The notes under the pieces were generated by a model. The model made no database searches and was not told the origin of the DNA. It was given only the letters and a program-made list of their open reading frames with translations. A stretch of DNA of 64,000 nucleotides from NCBI GenBank assembly GCA_943329845.2, contig CALQFM020000002.1:45320-109319 (forward strand), written 5' to 3'. The position numbers and the translations under genes are program-made. Below, piece after piece: positions 8,975 through 17,870 of this stretch. How positions within the stretch are numbered: the first letter of the stretch is position 1; every line of letters starts with the position of its first letter. The DNA is from Candidatus Kuenenia stuttgartensis. Lineage in GTDB: Bacteria; Pseudomonadota; Alphaproteobacteria; SMXS01.

Positions 8975-10222
8975 TCAGGCGACCTTCCGGAACTCCATCG
9001 GCAGGGTAATGATCGTCCGCTGCAGCAGGCTGGGCAGGTAGGTCACGCCCTCGAATCCGGCCGGATAGCGGAAATCCTGCATCCGCTCGATGATCGCCGA
9101 GAACGACGCCGACATCTCCACCCGCGCCAGCGTCGCGCCCAGGCAGTGATGGATGCCCGACCCGAACGTCACATGAGCGCCGGCGTTCTTGCGCTGCAGG
9201 TCGATGTCCCCGGCGTTGGGGAACATGGCCTCATCCCGGTTGCCGGCCGCCCAGCGCATGTTGATCGGCGTCCCCTTGGGCAGCGGCACGCCGCCGAGTA
9301 CGACGTCCTTCGTGGTGACGCGGTATAGACCCTGGATCGGCGTTTCCAGCCGCAGTACTTCCTCGACGAAGTTCTTCATCAGCGCCGGGCTGGCGCGAAG
9401 TTCCGCCACCACGTCCGGACGGTCGAGCATGATCTTCATGCCGGCGCCGATGGCGCTGGTCGTGGTCTCGTTGCCGCCGACAAGGATCTCACCCAGCATG
9501 GACAGGATCTCGGCGTCGTCCAGGTACCGGCCTTCCGGCAGCTTTGTGAAAATAAGTCCCGAAATGATGTCGTCCTCCGGCGCCGCGCGGCGCTTGTCGA
9601 CGATGGACTTCAGGTAGTGCTGCGACGTCAGCAGCAGCTTGGCCGCCTCGTAGTCCTGGTCGTCGGTCAGCATGTTGGAGATGCGCGACATGGACGCGTC
9701 CGACCATTCCTTGAACAGGTGGATGTCCTCGCGTGGCACGCCGATCTGCCCGGCGATGACGATGCACGGCAGCGGAAACGCGAACTCGCGCATGAACTCG
9801 CACTCACCCCGGTCCACGAACGCATCGATCAGGTCCTGGGCGATGCGGTCGATGTCCGGCGTCATCTTCTTGATGCGCGACGAGGCGAAAACCGCGTCGA
9901 CCAGCGACCGCTTGGACTTGTGGATCGGATCGTCCATGCGTGACAGCGACGGATACTGCTTGAAACCCTGCTCGCGCAGCAGCGCCTCGCTCCTTGCCGG
10001 CACCCCGCCCGGCCGCAGCGCGATCCAGTCCAGGTCGCTGGAATAGGTGACGGGATCGCGCACGATCTCGCGCAGCAGGTCGTAGCCGGTGACCATCACC
10101 ATGCCGGTGTTCGGATCACGGTAGACCGGCGCGTTCTGTAGCAGCCAGTTATAGGCCTGGTACGGGCATTGCTGCACGTCCCGGTCCATCAGGTTGAAGG
10201 GCATGGTCTGCTGCGTGTTCAT
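8975..10222 (-). CDS. Cytochrome P450 (1 of 3)
   Basis: Soluble bacterial class I P450, 415 aa, needing a ferredoxin and reductase not found in this window. I-helix oxygen-activation motif GGNETTT at about 249-255, ExxR motif E288-R291 (EEVLR), and heme loop FGSGIHHCLG with Cys360 as thiolate ligand. The ATG at 10222 has GGGGAGAG a few bases upstream; an in-frame TTG two codons earlier is a worse choice. It is downstream of the MFS gene at 10297-11652 on the same strand (75-nt gap), suggesting uptake and oxidation of one substrate. Confidence 0.94.
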   Translation of the reverse strand: MNTQQTMPFNLMDRDVQQCPYQAYNWLLQNAPVYRDPNTGMVMVTGYDLLREIVRDPVTYSSDLDWIALRPGGVPARSEALLREQGFKQYPSLSRMDDPIHKSKRSLVDAVFASSRIKKMTPDIDRIAQDLIDAFVDRGECEFMREFAFPLPCIVIAGQIGVPREDIHLFKEWSDASMSRISNMLTDDQDYEAAKLLLTSQHYLKSIVDKRRAAPEDDIISGLIFTKLPEGRYLDDAEILSMLGEILVGGNETTTSAIGAGMKIMLDRPDVVAELRASPALMKNFVEEVLRLETPIQGLYRVTTKDVVLGGVPLPKGTPINMRWAAGNRDEAMFPNAGDIDLQRKNAGAHVTFGSGIHHCLGATLARVEMSASFSAIIERMQDFRYPAGFEGVTYLPSLLQRTIITLPMEFRKVA

Positions 10223-10296
10223 GAACAACTCTCCCCGAGATTCACGGGAGCATGATAGCGCGGCGGCGGTCCCGCACTACTGTTAACTTGGCGAGG

Positions 10297-11652
10297 TCAG
10301 GCCCCGGCCGCCTCGGTCTCTTCCAGGCTCTTGCGGTACTTCTTCATGCCCAGGAACATCAGCACCACCACCACCGGCGGAAACACGCAATTTACCACCG
10401 CAAGCGACAGGTTGAGTTGGCTGTCGTCGCCGAACACGTGGGTGGTCAGGAAGCCCACGGTCGTCGCGCCCAGCGTGATGCCCACGATGTTGCTGACGAA
10501 CAGGTAGAACGACGAGATCTTGGCACGCATCTGGTTCGGCGTGATCGACATCATGGCGGCCCCGCTCAGGCCCGACGGCACGCCGCCGAGGAACTGCCAC
10601 GCCGCCAGGAAGCCCGCCGCCCACCAGCCGTCCGGCGCCCACAGGAACATGCATGCGGCGATCGGCGCCGCCGGGATCGTGCAGATCAGCGTGGCCCGGA
10701 ACGGCCCGTCGCGGTAGCCGCGCCGGTCAAGCCAGCTCGCGAACCATCCACCGAAAAACGCGCCACTGGTGCCGAAGATCAGCACCACGATGCCGTACAC
10801 GTAGCCGGACTTGGGCGCGTCCCAGCCGAAGCTGCGCGAGAAGAACGCCACCATCCAGGCGAAATTGCCGTAGGCCACCAGCACCAGCAGGCTGTAGCTG
10901 GCGAACAGGGTGAAGAACGTGCCCCGGTGTTCCTTCACGAAGCGCACGAACTCGGCCATCTGCTGCTTGCCGCCTGTCGCGGCCGTCGCGGTCCGGCCGC
11001 GCCGCAACGGCTCGCGCACCGTCAGCATCAGCAGCGCCAGCAGCAGGCCCGGCACGGCCGCGGCGAAGAACGCCAGATGCCACGGCGCCATCTCGCCCAG
11101 CGGTCCCAGGGTGATCGTGCCCATCCCGCGCAGAACCGAGATCAGCGCGCCGCCGAGCACCATGGCGATGCCGACGCCCATCAAATTCCCCATAGTGAAC
11201 ACCGCCATGGCCATGGCCAGTTTGTGCTTGGGGAAATAGTCGCTGATGATCGAGTAGGCCGACGGCCCCAGCGTCGCCTCGCCCACGCCCACGCCGATGC
11301 GTGCCACGAACAGGTGCCAGAAGTTGCCGGCCAGGCCGCACGCCGCGGTCGCCATGCTCCAGAAGGTCACGCCCGCCACGATGATATTGCGCCGGCTGCG
11401 GGTGTCGGCAAGCAGCGCGATCGGCACCGACATCAGCGCGTAGAAGATGCCGAAGGGCGGCCCCTGCAGCATGCCGATCTCGAAATCGGAAAGGCCCAGA
11501 TCGGCTTTGATGTCGGCCACCAGCAGCGCGATGATCTGCCGGTCGAGGAACGATACCACCGCGCCGAAGAACAGGATGATCACCACATACCAGGCATAGG
11601 TCTGGTTCGGCCACGGCGCTTCTGCCGTCGGTGCCCTTGCCTGCTCTTGCAT
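10297..11652 (-). CDS. MFS transporter, spinster-like/anion-cation family
   Basis: 451-aa inner-membrane carrier with about 12 hydrophobic segments. The first segment carries FLDRQIIALL, typical of spinster-type and aromatic-acid MFS carriers, then ADTRSRRNII as the motif-A loop between segments 2 and 3, and RIGVGVGEATLGPSAYSIISDYF, a hallmark of the spinster-like group often found beside aromatic or terpenoid degradation genes. ATG 11652 has GGGGAAAA at good spacing; an earlier in-frame codon lacks one. Probable substrate importer for the nearby P450 and Rieske enzymes (inference). Confidence 0.88.
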   Translation of the reverse strand: MQEQARAPTAEAPWPNQTYAWYVVIILFFGAVVSFLDRQIIALLVADIKADLGLSDFEIGMLQGPPFGIFYALMSVPIALLADTRSRRNIIVAGVTFWSMATAACGLAGNFWHLFVARIGVGVGEATLGPSAYSIISDYFPKHKLAMAMAVFTMGNLMGVGIAMVLGGALISVLRGMGTITLGPLGEMAPWHLAFFAAAVPGLLLALLMLTVREPLRRGRTATAATGGKQQMAEFVRFVKEHRGTFFTLFASYSLLVLVAYGNFAWMVAFFSRSFGWDAPKSGYVYGIVVLIFGTSGAFFGGWFASWLDRRGYRDGPFRATLICTIPAAPIAACMFLWAPDGWWAAGFLAAWQFLGGVPSGLSGAAMMSITPNQMRAKISSFYLFVSNIVGITLGATTVGFLTTHVFGDDSQLNLSLAVVNCVFPPVVVVLMFLGMKKYRKSLEETEAAGA

Positions 11653-11754
11653 GAGATGTTTTCCCCGTCGCGGCATCCTTAAAGGCGCCGCCTGTAACCG
11701 TGTCGAAACCCCGCGCCAAACTAGAGCAGGGTCACCGAACCGGCAAGGATGACT

Positions 11755-12750
11755 TTAAGCCTGGAGGCTGATCACCGCGCGGCCGCGCACCTCGCCCCTG
11801 AGTATCTTCTTCGCCAGTCCCGGCACGTCCTCCAGCCTGGCGTCGAAGGTGGTGCTGTCCAGCTTGTTCAAAGGCAGGTCCGTGCCCAGCCGGCGCCAGG
11901 CTTCCTGCCGCGGCGCCATGGGCAGCATCACGGAATCAATGCCGTAGACGGCGATACCGCGCAGCAGGAACGGCAGGATGCTGGCCGGCAGGGTCATGCC
12001 GCCGGCCAGGCCGCACACCGCGGCGGCGCCGGCATATTTCAGCATCGACAGCGCATGGCCGATGGTCGGTCCGGCCACCGTGTCGACGATGCCGGCGAAG
12101 CGCTCGGGCAGCAGCGGCCGGTCCGGCGCCTCGGAGATTTCCTTGCGCTCGATGACGTGGTCCGCGCCCAGGCTCTTCAGGTACTCGGCCTCCGACAGGC
12201 GGCCGGTGGATGCCGTGACCTCGTAGCCGAGCTGCTTGAGGATCGCGATGGCGACGCTGCCGACGCCGCCCGCCGCGCCGGTCACCAGCACCTCGCCCAT
12301 CCCGGGCGCGACACCGTGCCTCTCCAGCGCCAATACGCAGAGCATGGACGTGTAGCCCGCGGTGCCGATCGCCGCCGCATGCCGCGTCGAGATGCTGGCC
12401 GGCAATTTCACCAGGTGGTCCGCGCTCACCCGCGCCCGGCTCGCATAACCGCCCCAGAACAACTCGCCCAGGCGGTAGCCGTTCATGGTCACCTTGTCAC
12501 CCGGCGCGAACCTCGGGTCATCAGACGACGCCACCGTCCCTGCCAGGTCGATGCCGCCCACATGCGGCCAGGTTTTCACCAGTCCGCCGCCCGTAGTCAG
12601 GATCATCCCGTCCTTGTAGTTCAGGGTGGTGTATTCCACGTCGACGGTGACGTCGCCTTCCGGCAGCGCCGCGTCGTCCAACTCCACCACCTCGCTGACA
12701 ACCTGCTTGTCGTCGTCCAGCCGCGACAGCAGCGCGCGCATCTTCGCCAT
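11755..12750 (-). CDS. MDR-family acryloyl-CoA reductase / quinone oxidoreductase, AcuI-like
   Basis: 331-aa zinc-free medium-chain reductase using NADPH. The N-terminal GroES-like domain has the AcuI/YhdH signature TLNYKDGMILTTGG and GIDLAGTV, and the Rossmann domain has VTGAAGGVGSVAIAIL. AcuI reduces acryloyl-CoA to propionyl-CoA; close paralogues act on other enoyl substrates. ATG 12750 has AAAGGAAC 8 nt before it, and length matches AcuI (about 325-330 aa). In an acyl-CoA degradation setting it could detoxify or reduce a C3 product. Confidence 0.85.
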   Translation of the reverse strand: MAKMRALLSRLDDDKQVVSEVVELDDAALPEGDVTVDVEYTTLNYKDGMILTTGGGLVKTWPHVGGIDLAGTVASSDDPRFAPGDKVTMNGYRLGELFWGGYASRARVSADHLVKLPASISTRHAAAIGTAGYTSMLCVLALERHGVAPGMGEVLVTGAAGGVGSVAIAILKQLGYEVTASTGRLSEAEYLKSLGADHVIERKEISEAPDRPLLPERFAGIVDTVAGPTIGHALSMLKYAGAAAVCGLAGGMTLPASILPFLLRGIAVYGIDSVMLPMAPRQEAWRRLGTDLPLNKLDSTTFDARLEDVPGLAKKILRGEVRGRAVISLQA

Positions 12751-12920
12751 GTGCCTGTTCCTTTCGAATCCCGGTTCGCGGACAGGCTGGCGCAGCGCCG
12801 CCTCGTTGTCCACGCCGCAGCGCGCTATTCCGCGCATGCCGCATATCCGGCTTCTCAATCACACGTTTGGAATTCAACCCAAGTTGGGCGACGGCTCCAC
12901 GGTCAGCCGGACGCTTTTTG

Positions 12921-12950
12921 TTGCACCGCTACCACCATATTGCATACAAT
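12921..12950 (+). promoter_or_regulatory. Sigma-70-like promoter for a candidate small RNA
   Basis: TTGCAC (12921-12926) and TACAAT (12945-12950) are separated by 18 bp, a good housekeeping promoter in otherwise GC-rich DNA. It points into a stretch with no gene that ends in a strong terminator. Confidence 0.45.
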
Positions 12951-12956
12951 ACAGCA

Positions 12957-13068
12957 TGCAAACTTCATCGGTTTGCGAGTGCGTCTCTGACCTCATCATC
13001 GGAAACGCACGTCCTTTGCATTACCCAACTTGAAGCCCCGCTAGCAGCAAAGAGCGGGGCTTTCTTCT
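12957..13068 (+). ncRNA. Candidate small regulatory RNA with three hairpins
   Basis: From the predicted start the sequence forms hairpin 1, GCAAAC (12958-12963) with GTTTGC (12971-12976). Hairpin 2 is GTGCGT (12979-12984) with ACGCAC (13005-13010). A single-stranded linker follows, then a terminator stem AGCCCCGCT (13034-13042) with AGCGGGGCT (13053-13061) that runs into TTTCTTCT. No gene lies in the 330-nt gap 12751-13081, and no plus-strand gene upstream would need this terminator. The layout resembles alphaproteobacterial trans-acting sRNAs, but I cannot assign a family. The same terminator stem could partly serve the minus-strand zinc-finger gene, though its T-tract is on the plus strand. 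Confidence 0.45.
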
Positions 13069-13081
13069 GCTTCAAGGGGCG

Positions 13082-13345
13082 TCACCTGAGCTGGCTGTCC
13101 TTGCTGCCGCGCCGGTTGAACCCCTGGTTCACCGGCTGCTTGTCGCGGGTCGACTGGCACTGCACGCACGTTTTCACGCCCGGCAATGCCTGCCGCCGCT
13201 TTTCGGGGATCTCGTCGCCGCACTCGATGCAATGGGTTTCGCTCTCGCCGGTCGGCAGGCGCGACCGTGCGTGCAGCAGGCCGTCCTTCACCGTGTCGTC
13301 GATCTGATCCTGCACCGCTCCGTCGCGAGCCCAACCGGTAGCCAT
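13082..13345 (-). CDS. DksA/TraR-family C4 zinc-finger protein
   Basis: 87-aa small protein with a four-cysteine zinc finger, C-x2-C (CIEC) and C-x2-C (CVQC) separated by about 17 residues, as in the YbiI/TraR branch of the DksA family. It lacks the long coiled-coil tip of full DksA (about 150 aa) but keeps the short helical N-terminus. Such proteins bind in the RNA polymerase secondary channel; for this short form that role is inferred. ATG 13345 has GGGACAGG upstream; a longer frame exists but the extra N-terminus is not family-like. Confidence 0.85.
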   Translation of the reverse strand: MATGWARDGAVQDQIDDTVKDGLLHARSRLPTGESETHCIECGDEIPEKRRQALPGVKTCVQCQSTRDKQPVNQGFNRRGSKDSQLR

Positions 13346-13504
13346 GTTCCTGTCCCGTGGTTCGAGTGTTCTCGTCAGATAGGCATCTCCCGGAAACTTT
13401 CCACAATCGCCCGCTCGGTTGACTGACCGTTCCGCATTGGCAATCGACGGTGTCCTGAAGGTCAATCCCGACCTGCCGCGCTACGCCCTGGAGAAATTAG
13501 GGCG

Positions 13505-14137
13505 CTAGGACTTGTCCTCGGAGAAGGCGTTGCCCCACGGGTTCCGCGTGCCATGGATCGGCGTGCGGTTGAAGGTTTCGCCCAGCCTGGCGTAGTTGCC
13601 GCCCTGAAGCACACAGATCGGGTCGAGTGCCAGGGTGTTGACGCGGAAGTTCTCAACCAGGTCGTCCTGGATGTGGAACACCACGATCTCCCCGACGACG
13701 AAGTTCGTCCCGAAATCCCCGTGCAGATGGATCGTGTGCAGGCGGCATTCCATCTGCACCGGTGCCTTGGCGATACGCGGCGTCGAAATGGCAACGCTGG
13801 GAACCGTGTCGAGACCCAGTTCGGAAACCTCGCTGATCTCCGGCGGATACTCGCCCGAACTCCCATGCACCGCGTCCAGAAGGGACAGGTCGGCGATGTT
13901 CACGACGAACTCCCCGCTGGTTCTCACGTTCTGGGCGGTGTCCTTCTTGGGGCCGACGGTGAAGCCCACCATCGGCGGTTGCGGGGAAACCAGCGTGAAG
14001 GCGCTGAACGGCGCCAGGTTGACATCGCCCGTTGGCGTCAGCGTCGTGACCCAGGCGACGGGACGCGGCACGATCACGCCGGTCAGCAGCCGGTAGGCCT
14101 CCCTGGTCGAGAGTTCGCTAGTACGGAATTCCATCAT
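13505..14137 (-). CDS. Flavin reductase-like / flavoredoxin family protein
   Basis: 210-aa FMN-binding split-barrel protein. It has LLTGVIVPRPVAWVTTL and NLAPFSAFTLVSPQPPMVGF, typical of the flavoredoxin branch (DIM6/NTAB) rather than of two-component monooxygenase reductases. Expected to bind FMN and pass electrons or reduce flavin for a partner oxygenase. Two ATG codons are adjacent; 14137 was taken because GGGGA lies 6-7 nt upstream. Divergent from the P450 gene at 14246, with 108 bp between starts, so it might be co-regulated with it. Confidence 0.86.
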   Translation of the reverse strand: MMEFRTSELSTREAYRLLTGVIVPRPVAWVTTLTPTGDVNLAPFSAFTLVSPQPPMVGFTVGPKKDTAQNVRTSGEFVVNIADLSLLDAVHGSSGEYPPEISEVSELGLDTVPSVAISTPRIAKAPVQMECRLHTIHLHGDFGTNFVVGEIVVFHIQDDLVENFRVNTLALDPICVLQGGNYARLGETFNRTPIHGTRNPWGNAFSEDKS

Positions 14138-14245
14138 CGTCGTCCCCGGTTTCGGCGCATCGGGACGCATGATGCGCTCTGCCATTGGTGCTGCCAAGCG
14201 CGGCGCGGCACTCTATAGTGACCACTTGACCAAGGAGCAGACCCC

Positions 14246-15514
14246 ATGTCGCAGTGCCCGTTTTCCAAGCCCCAGGACATCAACTTCATGGATCCGGTGG
14301 TCCAGGAGAACTGGTTCGAGGCCTACCGCATCCTCCACAAGGACGCGCCCGTCTACCATATGGCCGACCTGGATATGTACATCGTCACCAAGTACGACGA
14401 CTTGGACAAGGTGCTGAAGGACCCGGTCGGTTTCCCCAATGATTATTCGGCCGAGGCGCAGGAGACGCTCATCCAGCACCCCGAGGCGCAGCAGCTCTAC
14501 CACACGGAAGGCTGGCCCCGGCTGATGCCGCTGTCGACCAACCTGCCCGAGCACCGCTCGTTCCGCGCCCTGATCGACGGCTATTTCACCGCCAGCGCGG
14601 TGAAGAAGCGCGAGGCGCTGGTACAGGCCCGCATCGACGAATTGATCGACAGCTGGATCGACAAGGGCGAGATCGAATTCATCAAGGAGTTCGCCGAACC
14701 GCTGCCCATGGCGATCATCGCCGAAGCGCTCGGCTTCCCGCGCGTCGACCTGCCCAGCCTGAAGCGCTGGTCCGCCGCCTGGGTGAAGCCATGGTCGCGA
14801 GGCCTGACGCTGGACGAGGAGAAGGAGTGCGTCCGCACCCACATCGAGTTCCAGCATTACATCCACGAGACGGCGCAGAAGAAGCGCGCCAACCCCACCG
14901 ACGACGTCATCAGCCACCTCGCCACCGCCGACTATGACGACCCGCTCACCGGCGAGACGCGCAAGCTGACCGACGCAGAAGTGATCGGCATCAGCGATCA
15001 CCTGCTGACCGGCGGCAACGAGACCACGACCTTTGCGCTGGCCAGCGGCCTGTGGCTGCTGTTCCGCTATCCGGATGTTTACGCCGAACTGAAGGCCGAC
15101 CGCTCCAAGGTCCGCGTCTTCGTCGAGGAGGCGCTGCGCGTCGAATCCCCGACCCAGGGCCTGATGCGGATCGCCGCCGAGGACACCACATTGCGCGGCG
15201 TCGACATTCCCAAGGGCGCCATCGTCCATGTCCGCTACGGCGCCGGCAACCGCGACCCCGAACGCTACCCGGACCCGGACCGCCCGGATCTCGACCGCCG
15301 CGCGTCGGCAGCCCATCTGGCGTTCGGCATCGGCGAGCACATCTGCCCCGGCGCGGCGCTCAGCCGCTTCGAGCAGAACCTGGCGTGGAACTCCCTGCTC
15401 GACCGGATCGAGAACATCCGGCCGGTTCCCGAGAAGGACGACTACACCCACATCCCCGGTTTCTGGCTCCGCGCCCTGAAGCAGATCCATGTGAAATTCG
15501 ATCCGGTCAGGTAG
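14246..15514 (+). CDS. Cytochrome P450 (2 of 3)
   Basis: 422-aa soluble P450. I-helix GGNETTT at 256-262, ExxR E295-R298 (EEALR), and heme loop FGIGEHICPG with Cys367. AAGGAG lies 9 nt ahead of the ATG, and a TATAGT -10-like box sits at about 14213. Followed after 200 bp by a Rieske gene on the same strand, but that gene has its own upstream motif, so the two may be transcribed separately. Confidence 0.94.
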   Translation: MSQCPFSKPQDINFMDPVVQENWFEAYRILHKDAPVYHMADLDMYIVTKYDDLDKVLKDPVGFPNDYSAEAQETLIQHPEAQQLYHTEGWPRLMPLSTNLPEHRSFRALIDGYFTASAVKKREALVQARIDELIDSWIDKGEIEFIKEFAEPLPMAIIAEALGFPRVDLPSLKRWSAAWVKPWSRGLTLDEEKECVRTHIEFQHYIHETAQKKRANPTDDVISHLATADYDDPLTGETRKLTDAEVIGISDHLLTGGNETTTFALASGLWLLFRYPDVYAELKADRSKVRVFVEEALRVESPTQGLMRIAAEDTTLRGVDIPKGAIVHVRYGAGNRDPERYPDPDRPDLDRRASAAHLAFGIGEHICPGAALSRFEQNLAWNSLLDRIENIRPVPEKDDYTHIPGFWLRALKQIHVKFDPVR

Positions 15515-15632
15515 CGGGCCTGTCACAGCGCGAGACTGGCCAGCCGGTTGCCAACCTTCCGGCGGCCTGACGTCAGCCGGGGTTGTCCGGATAGCTCGGC
15601 AGCACCGGATTGCTGTCGCTGGATAAGCCAAA

Positions 15633-15653
15633 ATTGTCGTCGCATATCAAGAT
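15633..15653. promoter_or_regulatory. Catabolic-regulon motif, copy C (in front of the third Rieske gene)
   Basis: Reads ATTGTCGTC-GC-ATATCAAGAT on the plus strand. The reverse complement matches the copy at 21844-21864 in 19 of 19 fixed positions. The motif ends 60 nt before the Rieske start (15714), and TAGTTT (15673-15678) lies 19 bp downstream as a possible -10. Probably the site of the AraC-type regulator encoded at 21973. Confidence 0.6.
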
Positions 15654-15713
15654 CGCCGGCACCGTTCGTCTCTAGTTTGTCCCTCAATGGACCGGCCTGA
15701 CTGGAGAACGCCC

Positions 15714-17078
15714 ATGAGCGACGGCACCGAGCGCTATGCCGCCGATGAAGTCCGCGACGATTTCGTTCCCAGGGAAGCCTATTTCGCGAAGGATTTCGCC
15801 GAGCTGGAGGCCGAACGGCTGTGGCCGTTCGTGTGGCAGGTCGCCTGCCGTCTCGAAGAGATTCCCAACGTCGGCGACTACGTCACCTACGAGATCGTCG
15901 ACGACTCCATCATCATCGTCCGCGCCGCCGAGGACCGGATCCAGGCCTATCACAACGTCTGCCCGCACCGCGCCCGACGACTGTTGTCGGGCTGCGGCAA
16001 TACGCGCCAGATCGCCTGTGCATTCCATGGCTGGCGCTATGGGCTGGACGGCCGCAACATCAAGGTGATCGACAAGGCCGACTACGGTGGCTGTCTCGAC
16101 CCGGACGACATCAGGCTCTCGGAGGTCCGCTGCGACCACTGGGGCGGGTTCGTCTTCATCAATATGGATGCCAATGCCGAGCCGCTGCTGGACTTCCTCG
16201 CGCCCATGACCGGTTACTGCGAGAAGTTCGAATTCGAGAAGCTGCGCTACCGCTGGTACAAGACCGCGGTGATGCCGGCCAACTGGAAAACCGTGCTCGG
16301 CTTCTTCAACGAGTTCTATCACGTCCAGCAGGCCCATCCCCAGTTGCTGGAATTCACCAACGACTATTCCAAAAGCGGTGAGTTCGGCCGGCACGCGCAG
16401 ATGTGGTTCGAGGCCGACGGCGCCATGCCGTTCAGCCGCTCACCCCGCCTGCCGCCGCGACCCGAGCCGCCGATGAAGGATCACATCGTCGCCTTCGCCG
16501 AGCACTACAACGTGGCGCTCAAGGCCATGCTGTCCGAGCGTAACTACGCCGCCGCCATGCGGGTGCGCGACGAGGTGCCGGCCGAGACGCCGCCACTGGA
16601 CACCCTGGCCAAATGGGTGGAGTTCCAGGTCGAGGCCGCCATTCAGGACGGCGCCGGCTGGCCGGCCGAACTGACGCCCGACTATATCGAGAAGTCGGGT
16701 CTGGACTGGCACGTGTTCCCCAACACCATCTTCCTGCACGGCCTCATCGACGGCGTGCTGTGGTACCGGGTCCGGCCGAACGGGCGTGACCCGGAGAGCT
16801 GCCTCTTCGATGTCTGGTCGCTGGTCCGCTACGCGCCGGGCAAGGAGCCGCCGCTGGAGCGCCAGTTCTTCACCGACTGGCGCGACGGCGACTGGGGCCA
16901 GATCTACGAGCAGGACTTCGTCAACATTCCCGAGGTCCAGAAGGGTTACCGGTCGCGGGGCTTCAAGGGCGAGCGGACCAATCCGGTACAGGAACGCGCC
17001 ATCTCCAATTTCCACCGGGTGCTGCGGCGGTTCATGAAGGATCCCTACGACAAGCCACCGATTACCCGGCAGCGCTGA
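15714..17078 (+). CDS. Rieske non-heme iron oxygenase, alpha subunit (3 of 4)
   Basis: 454-aa terminal oxygenase. Rieske ligands CPH (Cys83, His85) and CAFH (Cys102, His105); iron ligands in FFNEFYHVQQAHP are His203 and His208. ATG 15714 was chosen over 15687 because GGAGAACG lies 7 nt upstream. It is followed 3 nt later by an enoyl-CoA hydratase gene, so the pair is an operon. A 21-bp motif shared with two other catabolic promoters lies 60 nt upstream, placing it in the presumed AraC regulon. Confidence 0.93.
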   Translation: MSDGTERYAADEVRDDFVPREAYFAKDFAELEAERLWPFVWQVACRLEEIPNVGDYVTYEIVDDSIIIVRAAEDRIQAYHNVCPHRARRLLSGCGNTRQIACAFHGWRYGLDGRNIKVIDKADYGGCLDPDDIRLSEVRCDHWGGFVFINMDANAEPLLDFLAPMTGYCEKFEFEKLRYRWYKTAVMPANWKTVLGFFNEFYHVQQAHPQLLEFTNDYSKSGEFGRHAQMWFEADGAMPFSRSPRLPPRPEPPMKDHIVAFAEHYNVALKAMLSERNYAAAMRVRDEVPAETPPLDTLAKWVEFQVEAAIQDGAGWPAELTPDYIEKSGLDWHVFPNTIFLHGLIDGVLWYRVRPNGRDPESCLFDVWSLVRYAPGKEPPLERQFFTDWRDGDWGQIYEQDFVNIPEVQKGYRSRGFKGERTNPVQERAISNFHRVLRRFMKDPYDKPPITRQR

Positions 17079-17081
17079 GCC

Positions 17082-17870
17082 ATGTACCTGGACTACCGGC
17101 ATATCGTCGCGAGCCGACGCGGGCGGATTCTTACCCTGACGCTGGACAATCCGCCGCTGAACGCCGTGAATCGGGGTCTGCATGACGAGTTGTCCTGCAT
17201 CTTCCAGGACGTGGCGCGCGACGACGGCTGCGACGTCGTCGTACTGACCGGAGCCGGCAGGGCATTTTCGGCCGGCGCGGACCTGGAAGAGATGAAGCGC
17301 GCCACCGGGGACGCGGCGCTGCGTTCGGCGCTGATGTCTCGGGCGCCCCATATCGTCCACGCCATGCTGGCGCTCGACAAGCCGGTGATCGCCCGGCTCA
17401 ACGGCCATGCCATGGGCCTCGGGGCCACGCTCGCCCTGCTGTGCGACGTGGTCATCGCCGCCGACACCGCGCGCATCGCCGACCCGCATGTGGGTATCGG
17501 CCTGTCGGCCGGCGACGGCGGCGCGCTGATCTGGCCGCAGCTGATCGGCTATGCCCGCGCACGGCATCACCTGCTGACCGGCGAGCCGCTGACCGCGACC
17601 GACGCGGCCGCCATCGGGCTGATCCACAAGGCGGTCCCGCCCGAAGCGCTGGACGAGGCCGTGAACGCCTACGCGGACCGCCTCGCGGGCGGCGCTATCC
17701 TGGCGATCCGCGCCACCAAGCGATCCATCAACATGGCGTTGTGCCGCGAGGCGATCGCCAGCGCCGAAGCCCATATTGGCCTCGAGGCATTGACCATGGC
17801 GTCGAACGACCACCGGGAAGCGGTCATGGCCTTCCTGGAGAAGCGCCCGCCGTTGTTCACCGGTACCTAG
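17082..17870 (+). CDS. Enoyl-CoA hydratase/isomerase
   Basis: 262-aa crotonase-fold enzyme. Oxyanion-hole loops are FSAGADLEEMK and NGHAMGLGATLALLCD; the second loop is followed by PHVGIGLSAGDGGALIWPQLIG, where the usual catalytic Glu position reads Asp, so the exact reaction is uncertain. Translationally linked to the Rieske gene 3 nt upstream. Converges on the acyl-CoA dehydrogenase gene with a 4-nt overlap. Likely acts in the CoA-ester steps fed by the ligase and dehydrogenases opposite it. Confidence 0.9.
   Translation: MYLDYRHIVASRRGRILTLTLDNPPLNAVNRGLHDELSCIFQDVARDDGCDVVVLTGAGRAFSAGADLEEMKRATGDAALRSALMSRAPHIVHAMLALDKPVIARLNGHAMGLGATLALLCDVVIAADTARIADPHVGIGLSAGDGGALIWPQLIGYARARHHLLTGEPLTATDAAAIGLIHKAVPPEALDEAVNAYADRLAGGAILAIRATKRSINMALCREAIASAEAHIGLEALTMASNDHREAVMAFLEKRPPLFTGT

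Noticed and set aside
13419..13508. Short plus-strand frame ending in DLPRYALEKLGR before a TAG
   Set aside because: Looks like the tail of some protein, but only about 29 codons remain, there is no ribosome site and it overlaps the flavin reductase stop. Possibly a gene remnant; not supportable as a gene.
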